Source of the DNA: Rhypophila decipiens
Lineage: Eukaryota; Ascomycota; Sordariomycetes; Sordariales; Naviculisporaceae
Direction of reading: 5' to 3'
DNA: 64,000 nucleotides
Assembly (NCBI GenBank): GCA_033297075.1
Contig: MU858173.1
Location: 1-64,000, forward strand
Below are positions 56,694 through 64,000 of this stretch, one piece after another. Every line of letters begins with the position of its first letter. The stretch's first letter is position 1. The translations under genes and the position numbers were made by a program. A model generated the notes under the pieces. That model did not search any database. It was not told the origin of the DNA and was given only the letters and a program-made list of their open reading frames with translations.

Positions 56694-57325
56694 TGGGACT
56701 GCCTTGATCTGTCGAGATATCGTCTAGTCCTCAGCTGTGAGGACGAAAGTGGTAGGGCGGTAGGATTATGGAGGAAGTCAAGGACTTTGGAACAGCAAGA
56801 GATTCCAAAAGTGCGTACTTGTGTGGGTCGGGACCCTGAACCCCGGAGTCACAGTCACCTGGGGTAAAGCTCTTCAAAAATAAATGTTAATACGCCACAT
56901 GCTCGGTGGCTGCCGTAGAAATGCTAATATCATTCATTTGGTATCCGTGTGATAATTTCTGTGCTCAGGTCAACTTGGTCAACTCTTCATTGTGATTTAA
57001 TCGTACTGTCGATATCCGTGTATTCGGTCTCATGCCCGACTCGGAAAAGCCCCAAGGAGTTAAGAATCGTTCTCTCGCAAATTGTAATAAAACCGGTAGG
57101 TTGGCCACCTGACTAGTAGCTGTAGAACCACCTCTATAACATCTTGCTAATGTTGAACCTAGGGATCTTGCAAAGGAGATACTTGTACCCTTGGACCTGG
57201 TGTCTATGACGTGACAGGTGAGATCTGGTCAGTATGAGATGACGGTTCCGGGTTTGGCATGTTTCAACTAGAATACGACTCAGAAATGAACGAGGGAATC
57301 TCTTACCAAGTGCAATACAAGCTCA
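56694..57325. other. upstream region of PY-cluster member 1
   Basis: No gene. The part at about 56815-56935 resembles 57585-57690 (shared AATACGCCAC and GGTGGCTGCCGTA words), pointing to an old tandem duplication of the promoter. Confidence 0.45.
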
Positions 57326-57608
57326 TTAAGAAAACCAATCACCTCGGTATCCCCAATCCTGATATGGTGGAGGAGGCGTATTCGCCACTCCCGGTTGATA
57401 CTCTCTGGTCCGGCGCCTAGGCGGCGGAGGAGTTTTCACCACCGTGGACGGACAGTAGAGAAACCTAAGACACCAAGAGACCCTGGATCGTTCTGGTCCT
57501 AAGTCGCAAGGAAGCTGAATAGATCGTCAGGATGAGGGAAAGATGGCACTGCTGATGAGGAGACGACGAAAATGCTTTCTTATGTGGACCCGGGATGGGT
57601 CCCGTCAT
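57326..57608 (-). pseudogene. decayed paralogue in the PY membrane-protein cluster
   Basis: From a possible start ATG at 57608 (MTGPIPGPHKKAFSSSPHQQ) the frame breaks, but another frame after a possible intron acceptor (CTGAC...TTCAG near 57510) reads on. It runs through WCLRFLYCPSTVVKTPPPPR to NTPPPPYQDWGYRGDW and a stop. RFLYCPS resembles WFFYCPG of member 1, and the PPPPY end matches the PY-motif tails of the later members. The membrane segments are mostly lost. It could instead be a short spliced gene. Confidence 0.4.
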
Positions 57609-58088
57609 CTCGGGTAAGCCTTCCAGAATCAAAGTCAATACGCCACCATGTTCTGGTGGCTGCCGTAAAAAGTCAAACTTCGATTTTTTGTGTTCAGGTG
57701 ATCATTTCCCTCATCAGGACGAAAATTCTTATTGGATAATTTGAATTCAGAACTGTCGATGTACCACCATTCGCTCTTCTAGTCTTAGTCCAGAAAAGGC
57801 CTCCAAAGCGCAAAGACTCTGGCTTTAGAATAGCTAGATCCTGAATTGCACGCCCTCCTTTGCTCATTGAAACTTATGGTTTCATCATAGAAATGTTCAG
57901 AATCCAATGGGACTCCCGATGGAGCCGGCAAAAACTTGAACCCGGCCACATCCTCATGTCCATGGGACCCTTCCACGATACCTGTTATTGAGGCTGAAAT
58001 GTGTCAGTAAATGAAAGGTATGGTCGTTATGATCAAGAAAATAACTCACCATCTCCAAGGCCCAAAAGGCGACCGGCCGACCATATCC
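57609..58088. other. intergenic in the PY cluster
   Basis: Contains a 63-codon minus frame (57785-57976) without features. Holds the second copy of the duplicated promoter-like words. No gene supported. Confidence 0.4.
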
Positions 58089-58586
58089 TCACGATCTCAA
58101 GGCCGCTGCCTGAGAGTACGAAGGGGGTGAAGCCGTTGCCTCAGGATACGAAGGGAGCTCCATGGCCCTCTCCCTATAACTAGGCGGCTTGCTGACAACG
58201 CCAGTGTTGCTCTCCTCATCCTCAGTGTCAGTCCATTCTTCCGAGTCCCCAATGTTACTCTCTTCGTCTCTAGCACCGCGACTCGGATTCCTCACTGTCT
58301 TTCTCTGGTCCCTGGCGTAAGGCCCCTTGGAGGAAAAAGCCCAACAACAAATAACCAGTGACAAAACCACGAGGAATGGCCAGACAAGACCTACGCAGAG
58401 AGCCTCGAGGACAATGCAAATCCAGACGATAAGTTTCTTGAGTACTCCCGGATATCTCCCCATGTCACGAGCAGAAATAGCAACCCAAACGCCAGCCCAG
58501 CAGAGACCCCAAAAGACATACAGGCCGAGCGCAATGAAGATCCAGTCGTCCGTGTGCTGGTTTCGTCCCAGGACACAACCTCCCAT
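58089..58586 (-). CDS. small membrane protein with PPxY motifs, PY-cluster member 3
   Basis: 165 residues from the ATG at 58586; the frame is open about 70 codons further upstream but that part is repeat-rich (encoded by AAAATG units). MGGCVLG suits N-myristoylation plus palmitoylation at Cys4. A first hydrophobic segment (WIFIALGLYVFWGLCWAGVW) and a long second one (LIVWICIVLEALCVGLVWPF onward) are separated by about 20 polar residues. The cytosolic tail is acidic and Ser-rich and carries KPPSYRERA, ELPSYPEA and SPPSYSQA. PPxY motifs bind WW domains such as those of Rsp5/Nedd4 ubiquitin ligases, so a trafficking or ubiquitin-adaptor role is plausible. No named family. Confidence 0.6.
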   Translation of the reverse strand: MGGCVLGRNQHTDDWIFIALGLYVFWGLCWAGVWVAISARDMGRYPGVLKKLIVWICIVLEALCVGLVWPFLVVLSLVICCWAFSSKGPYARDQRKTVRNPSRGARDEESNIGDSEEWTDTEDEESNTGVVSKPPSYRERAMELPSYPEATASPPSYSQAAALRS

Positions 58587-59018
58587 GGTGCCTTGTTTCG
58601 ATTTGCGTTGAGACCTGCGCTGATGATTCTTGCAAAAGGTGTCTGATAGGACGTGACTGAGGCGATTTCCCGATTCGGGGCAGTCCCTGGAATGGCGCAA
58701 GTTGGCGTCTGTTGACAGTGAAACGAGGCGAAAAAGAAAAGAACAAAAAACCAAAATGAAAATGAAAATGAAAATGAAAAGAGATGTATTTGTGGCAAAG
58801 TTAAACATTAGATTTGGCAGGCTTAATCCAGGGCCCAGAAACCTCTGGCCGATATGAAGAGAGTTCCAACCCTAAATATCTAACCCGTGACCTTTATTCT
58901 TTTGGGTAATAAACTTTCATGATATTTCCCTCTCGAACCCTCAATCCAGGTGAATTGCTCAGCTAGATCATAAGAGTAGGCGTTTAAGACCTGGTCGCCA
59001 ACCATCCACAGAACGCGC
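58587..59018. other. intergenic in the PY cluster
   Basis: Promoter of member 3, including an AAAATG hexamer repeat (58753-58776). No gene. Confidence 0.4.
58753..58776. repeat. (AAAATG)4 hexamer repeat
   Basis: Four exact AAAATG units followed by AAAA, upstream of PY-cluster member 3. Confidence 0.9.
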
Positions 59019-59486
59019 TCATTGTTTCGAACCGACTGCCTGGTTATATGACGGAAGCTCCATCTCGTGGTTGTTGGTCGGGGGTTGATTGACCACTCCC
59101 GCGTTGCTGCCAGTGTTCTGCGCAGCTCCCCCGGAGCCGTTCCCGCCCTCCACCGTCACGCCGGTGGCGCCCTTGCCACAGCACCTGATCCCACAGCATG
59201 TAGGCATCCTTCCCCGTTTTGGGTCGCACATGCACTTACAGAAAAGCAGCAGTAAAGTCAAAAGAAGGGTAAGCGGCCAGAGCGCGCCTAGAACGATAGC
59301 CAAGAGCAGCATACTGATCCATGCGCACCAGTCCCTGGGTATGTCGCTGTCAGGTTTGTTTATGTTTTGAATGAGATCCTTCACGAGCCCGCCGGCGAGA
59401 GCAACCGCGAAAATGCAGTAGACGATAAGAACCGCAAACATCAAGTCATTGTTTTTGGAATTTTCCACAAAGGTGATCGGGGCCAT
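59019..59486 (-). CDS. small membrane protein with LPxY tail, PY-cluster member 4
   Basis: 155 residues from the ATG at 59486 (MAPITFVENSK); upstream open frame is probably leader. Hydrophobic segment one is MFAVLIVYCIFAVALAGGLV. After a polar loop (NINKPDSDIPRDW) comes a long second segment (WISMLLLAIVLGALWPLTLL onward). It is followed by a Cys cluster (CKCMCDPKRGRMPTCCGIRC) and a Gly/Asn-rich tail ending MELPSYNQAVGSKQ. The shared LWP in the second segment and MELPSY end show common origin with member 3. The Cys cluster may be palmitoylated or bind metal. Function unknown. Confidence 0.6.
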   Translation of the reverse strand: MAPITFVENSKNNDLMFAVLIVYCIFAVALAGGLVKDLIQNINKPDSDIPRDWCAWISMLLLAIVLGALWPLTLLLTLLLLFCKCMCDPKRGRMPTCCGIRCCGKGATGVTVEGGNGSGGAAQNTGSNAGVVNQPPTNNHEMELPSYNQAVGSKQ

Positions 59487-60226
59487 GGTTGCTCGTTGTT
59501 TGGCACTGGTGCAGGAAGTGGACCCCGTCTGCTGAATATTGGAAGGTTTTTTTGCTTTGATCCGTGTTCTTGGTGGAGGTCTTGTCGGATCTGAATGCGG
59601 TGATAAATGGGCGATGGCTGAAGCGGATGTCTGGCTTGGATGGACTGAGTATAGAAGAAGGATGAGTCCATGGATTGAAGGGAAAAGAAGAAGGTGTAAC
59701 TTCCAAGCTCTTTCGAGAAAGAGTGTGCTTGGGACTTCTTCGGGCAAAGGACGATCAGCAAATTGGAAGGAAGGTGCACATCGGAACCGTCGAACCCTAT
59801 GCCGGTTTCCTCCACCTGCTGGCCGGTTAGACTTTCTCGTGCCACTGCTCGGCTGAACCTTAAAGCCAAATGACCTCAGATGGCGGTAGATTATTTGACA
59901 ATTCCGGTATCCACGGTCTGAACAGGTTGTGCCGGAAGCCGTACCATCGTCATCAGGTAAACGAGATATGTACCTATTAATACACTGTATCGTATTCGTC
60001 GTGCAATTTTACTAGCATATCCTACTTGTCTAACATCCCTAAGATCTATAATGTATAAAACTCCAAAAAGCAAATGGATATCATGCCGCCTTTACTCATG
60101 ACAAAACAAAACTCCAAATTATCGCTATGCCCTTGACCCATATTAAATCCTCAAACTTTTCCGTTTCCTGCTACCGTTTCCCATATCACATTAGATCCAA
60201 TCCGATTGATGCTCATGCCGTTATAG
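59487..60226. other. intergenic, no gene seen
   Basis: Promoter of PY-cluster member 4 and the 3' flank of the G-alpha-like gene. Nothing supported. Confidence 0.5.
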
Positions 60227-62323
60227 TCACTTCGTTCCCATCCGAATAACACCAGCGTCATCCAACACGCTATTCAGTTTCGTGTCCTTGATCGCTCCCA
60301 AGATAAAGTTCGTCGTCTCTGGCTCCTCGGGCTCGCCCACATGCACATACATCTGTCGTTTGCCACGCTGGCACTTGAACTTTTCCACCAAAAACGCCAA
60401 AGTTTGCGCCTCGTTCCCGTCTTCGCCCATGTAATCCGGGAACTCCTTCCTTGACAACGGCTTCTTGGCCAACTTCTCCTTGAACATGGCGAGGTTGGAA
60501 AAGACAGCGATGATAGACATCTTTGGGTGGTAGCTCTTTGACTCAGCCATCGCCGCCAAGAGTGCCAGTTCTTCCTTGATTGCGTTGCTTCCGTTTTCGT
60601 CCAAGTCGTACATGGCGAGGTCAAATATCTTGACATACGCCGTGGCGTCATACAAGACAATACTCCGCTTCCTCGGCAACAAGGGAGAGCAGCACGTCAG
60701 ACGAGTGAAGTCGATCCATGTAACAGAGAGAGCGTTGAAGTCAAAGGTGCCGCGGAATAGACTACGCTTGTCGTTGAGATAGAACATGTGGTAGTCCGCC
60801 GGAGCAGGCATGTAGTTCGGGGACGACACACGCCGGAAAGCGTCCATGACGATCCTGTTGTGAGCCTCGAGCCTGCCATTTCTGTAGCCGACATGCTTCT
60901 TGCAGGCTTCGCGGAACTGTTCAGAGGCCCAGAGCTTCTCGATGGGTTCGATGAGCTCCTGCAACACTGAGACGTCCAAAGCCTCTTCTTGTCCTGCCTG
61001 CGATTTCGGCGACGGAATTTTCTCATGCACTGATGTGAGATGTTGCAACTCGTCCTCGGTCCAGACATATCCAGCGTACCAGATCGCTGCCGAGACCATC
61101 TCCTTGAGCTCGATCAATACTTGGCGCCTAATCGTGTTGATATACATGGCCCTGCTGGTAGGTTCCATTCCAGAAGTTCCATGGGTCGAATAGCCCGTGC
61201 TCTTGGCCATGAACCGGTCCATGAGGAGTGACATGGAAGCATTGGAGCCGTTGGTCAAGATGACGCATTGCCTGTTGCGGTTGCCGAGATCAGCCTCGAT
61301 CTGTTTGTCGATGAGTTGGGATCGCTTCCGGGCCTCACGGGCTTCCCGGGCGGCCGAACGTTCGTCCTTGTCTAGTTGCTTGAGGATGGGCCAAGTGCTG
61401 GAGCGAGAGATGGATTGTCTCCGTGCGAGCTTCTCGGACGACTGCTCAGGTTGGGCCTTTTTGAGGACAGTCGTAGGCTTGGCTGGAGCAGGCAGTAAGA
61501 GAGAGCCGAGTGTGTAAAGTCCTGACTTCAGGCGAGCTGTGACAGACGGCGAATGGTCTCCATTGAAGTGGGTGGCGAGCTCAAGCCCGTCGTGTTTAAT
61601 CTCACCAAAGACCTCGCGGCTGGCATAGCTATCGAGCAGCAACTCCTGGTCCAGCAATGCTTTATAACCACTCGCCTTCAGCAAGACACCGAGTCCGGCC
61701 GAAAGATGATCGGCAAAGGGTTGAAACCGGCTGAGCACACCACTGATGCCTCCCTCTCGTTCCTCCGTCTCGATACTCAAAGTAATCTCTCTCTTCGGCC
61801 GCTTGTCATCGCCACTCCGGCGGACGCCTTTAAGCGACTCCTGGTCACTGTCGCTGTCATGACTAGCCTCCTTCCCCGCGCTTACCACAGTGACGTTCCC
61901 AAGGCGGACCCGCGGCGGAGGAGGAGGAGCAGATGCAGCAACAATCGGACACAACTTGTCGGCAAATGCCCTGCCGGTTGTGGCGCAGACATCCAAATCC
62001 CTATTGAACTGAGCACACACAATCGTCTCATCGTCCATCAAATATCCCCGGATCCGTTCCAGATTCTTCCTGATGCAAGACAACGAGGTTGCCATTCTCG
62101 ACACAGACGACAAAGTCGACGACTGTTGACCATGGAGATTGCCATACTGCCGCATGTGCCTGAGCGACACAATGGTGGTGTTGATGTCATCGCTGATGCG
62201 GGCAATTGTCACCAGTCTCCTGTTGGTCTCGGCCGACCTGGCAGGGGTCAAGGTCATGGTCATCTCCAATATCGTCGTCGTCGAAGTAGTAGTCGTCGTC
62301 GTCGTCGTCGTTAACGCCGCCAT
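60227..62323 (-). CDS. G-protein alpha-subunit-like protein with degenerate GTP-binding motifs
   Basis: Intronless, 698 residues; the ATG at 62323 is followed by a Thr run from a GTC/GAC microsatellite, and a later ATG (MTMTLTPARSAE) is an alternative. Residues 1-340 are unlike G-alpha (Ser-rich, basic, one long helix-rich part). From about 350 the order of a G-alpha subunit can be followed. A former P-loop (LTNGSNASMSLLMDRF) comes first. Then an all-helical insert (TIRRQVLIELKEMVSAAIWY), a switch region (RSLFRGTFDFNALSVTWIDF), and VFSNLAMFKEKLAKKPL where FLNKKDLF would be. Finally a G-alpha-type C terminus reads MYVHVGEPEEPETTNF and LNSVLDDAGVI. The GKST, DVGGQ, NKxD and TCAT motifs are all altered, and the N-terminal Gly/Cys lipid site is absent. 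It probably does not cycle GTP normally. Confidence 0.7.
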   Translation of the reverse strand: MAALTTTTTTTTTSTTTILEMTMTLTPARSAETNRRLVTIARISDDINTTIVSLRHMRQYGNLHGQQSSTLSSVSRMATSLSCIRKNLERIRGYLMDDETIVCAQFNRDLDVCATTGRAFADKLCPIVAASAPPPPPRVRLGNVTVVSAGKEASHDSDSDQESLKGVRRSGDDKRPKREITLSIETEEREGGISGVLSRFQPFADHLSAGLGVLLKASGYKALLDQELLLDSYASREVFGEIKHDGLELATHFNGDHSPSVTARLKSGLYTLGSLLLPAPAKPTTVLKKAQPEQSSEKLARRQSISRSSTWPILKQLDKDERSAAREAREARKRSQLIDKQIEADLGNRNRQCVILTNGSNASMSLLMDRFMAKSTGYSTHGTSGMEPTSRAMYINTIRRQVLIELKEMVSAAIWYAGYVWTEDELQHLTSVHEKIPSPKSQAGQEEALDVSVLQELIEPIEKLWASEQFREACKKHVGYRNGRLEAHNRIVMDAFRRVSSPNYMPAPADYHMFYLNDKRSLFRGTFDFNALSVTWIDFTRLTCCSPLLPRKRSIVLYDATAYVKIFDLAMYDLDENGSNAIKEELALLAAMAESKSYHPKMSIIAVFSNLAMFKEKLAKKPLSRKEFPDYMGEDGNEAQTLAFLVEKFKCQRGKRQMYVHVGEPEEPETTNFILGAIKDTKLNSVLDDAGVIRMGTK

Positions 62324-64000
62324 GGTGGGTATAGTAATAGTCGTCAATTGCTAGCAATACATGACATGCAATGCCAAGAAAGGGCAAGAGTAAAGGAAGA
62401 CGAAACAGGTGTGGATGGTATCTGTATGCGGGCGTGGGGTGTAATTGAAGAAGAGCAAAGGAAAAGGGTCAGCGGAGGGGAAGCGGGAAAGGGATGCAAC
62501 CTCTTTTTACTTTGGCAAAGTTCTAGAAGAACTGGAAACGGCCCCAAGATTGGCGCAAAAACCATGTAATAAGACACGGCAAAGCAGAGCGGCGTGAGCG
62601 AGATTCCAATGGGAATCGACAGACGGACGCTTCAACTGGCCTAAATTAGATTAACCAGCACCGGCACCAGCCAGCAAACACCAGTCAGATCCCGTCGGTG
62701 ATGTCCACCCGCGCGGCACATGACTGCATTGTGCCGGCAAGAAGGGAAGGAGAGAACGAGAAAACAACAAACGACAAAACGGGAAAAGCGAAGACCGAAC
62801 CAGAAAGTCTTGTCAATGCATCCGGGCAAACTGTATTTGCATTCATGGAAGGAATGGCAACACATGGGCAAGAATCCCCCATCGAACCTTCCTCGCCGCG
62901 CCGCTTGTTGCTGCCCTTGTTGGTCGGATGTAACCCCGCCCCTCTCGCCTTGGACCACTGCCTGAAGAAAACAGTGGAAACCCGCATGATTGGGGGCCCG
63001 TGGAATTCCAGAAAACTTGAGAAAATGGTACCCAACCCCATCCAAGGTGGAGGATTTTTACACGTGTTCCCGCCCCAGGAGATGCACAGATCGGCCATGA
63101 GCTGCCATCGTTCGTTTCGGAGTGAGTGTTGGCATCATGGAATCGATGGATCGCAACAGGAGAGGCGTCCGGGCGGTCAGCCAGCGCCATAAACGAAGCC
63201 ATCATGACCCCGCTGGAACTATTGGGGCCGTTGCAGCCACTTGCCCGAACAACACCATCCGTCAAGTGTCAATGGACTTTCACGATAAGCGGGGGGAAGA
63301 AAAAAATGCGAAAAAAACATTCCGAATTCCAACGCCAATGGCCCGAACCCCTTCTTGGCAGTGATTATTGAAGTCTGGAATTCTGCGAAAAGAGCGCTTG
63401 TAAGCTTAGCAAAACGTCGCTAACACCTGAATGGGCAGTTGAGGCGACAGAGGATGGATTCCATTACCAGATCGTTTGTTCAGTTGGCAGAATGCCCCGA
63501 AACCTGGCAAAATACCCGTAGCAAAAAGGCTAGCATCGGCGTTGTGTGCAAAAAGGGTCCACCTCCCCCCAGGAAAATTTCCAAAAATGAAGTGGAAATT
63601 CCAAGATTCCCCAGAAAAAAAGCCTTCTTCACCGATCGCGATTCGCGACCGTTGATGACGGACGGACCGGCCCCCGCCCCTTTTTTACCGCCTCGGACTT
63701 ACCGTCCAGGGGTCCACGGATCGAGCTAATCAGCCCTAGTCTGAACCCCTGTCGTTTTCTCGCCTCACCTGAACCTGCCGCCTCAGGCTTTTCTTCACGT
63801 TACATTTCCATTCAGCTCGGGAATAAATCACCTTTGCTCGTGCATTTCGGCTTTATTCCCGTGAATAGGGGCAGTCAGCATGATTGCTACAGTATACTTC
63901 AACAAACGTCATCCCGTTGTATTTGTGAAGTTGAGCTACGTTCTCAATCAGCATCATTCAATCGAATTAGGCAATGTCCGAAATGACATTCGGTGACATC
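62324..64000. other. gene-poor right end
   Basis: 1.7 kb with no supportable gene, likely the promoter of the G-alpha-like gene and possibly of a gene beyond the window. Open frames at 62641-63265 on both strands overlap and lack features. Confidence 0.5.

Noticed and set aside
61553..62314. 253-codon plus-strand frame opposite the G-alpha-like gene
   Set aside because: Antisense to clear coding sequence with no recognisable features.

Overview
The window is nuclear DNA of a filamentous ascomycete (Pezizomycotina, most likely Sordariomycetes). The genes carry short introns of about 50 to 90 bases with GT(A/G)NGT donors and CTAAC/CTGAC branch points. There are intron-containing nuclear tRNAs and a eukaryotic initiator tRNA. 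The gene set is typically fungal: a GH28 pectinase, a LysM/chitin-binding protein, an NPP1-like secreted protein, Ish1 repeats, a Zn-Cys transcription factor and HeLo-type cell-death signalling. There are no operons. Exon structures below were worked out by hand from splice signals and reading-frame continuity.

Layout. 0-9 kb: mitoribosomal protein bS21m (-), an RBM25-like PWI splicing factor (+), a peroxisomal enoyl-CoA hydratase ending in SKL (+), an exopolygalacturonase-like GH28 enzyme (+) and a GPI-anchored surface protein (-). 9.2-12.8 kb: a gene-poor stretch holding a 232-bp TA-flanked inverted-repeat element and a degenerate tRNA-like sequence. 12.8-21 kb: a CmcJ/NvfI-type oxidoreductase, a GNAT acetyltransferase, a zinc-cluster regulator and a secreted-start cytochrome b561-like membrane protein. 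22.3-24.9 kb: four tRNA genes (Ser-GCT, Gly-CCC, initiator Met, Glu-TTC). 25.2-31.6 kb: a head-to-head pair sharing a 305-bp promoter. One member is an intact kinase fused to SEL1/ankyrin repeats; the other is a HeLo-like domain fused to a kinase fold that has lost its catalytic residues. 32-42.4 kb: PEBP, NPP1-like protein, TauD-type dioxygenase, Ayr1-like reductase, secreted carboxylesterase. 44.9-52.4 kb: a small triple CPxTG/CxxC protein, a LysM-CBM18-LysM protein, a small tail-anchored-like protein and an Ish1-repeat protein. 53-62.3 kb: a frameshifted beta-lactamase-like gene, a tandem family of small PY-motif membrane proteins with one decayed member, and a degenerate G-alpha-like protein.

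The most interesting unit is the divergent kinase / HeLo-pseudokinase pair. Its architecture parallels the animal RIPK-MLKL pair: an active kinase carrying ankyrin repeats next to a helical-bundle-plus-pseudokinase candidate executioner. The shared promoter suggests co-expression. This is inference from sequence; no experiment or database search was available. Other candidates are the PY-motif membrane-protein cluster, the G-alpha-like protein lacking the G-box motifs, and the small triple-repeat zinc-ribbon-like protein.
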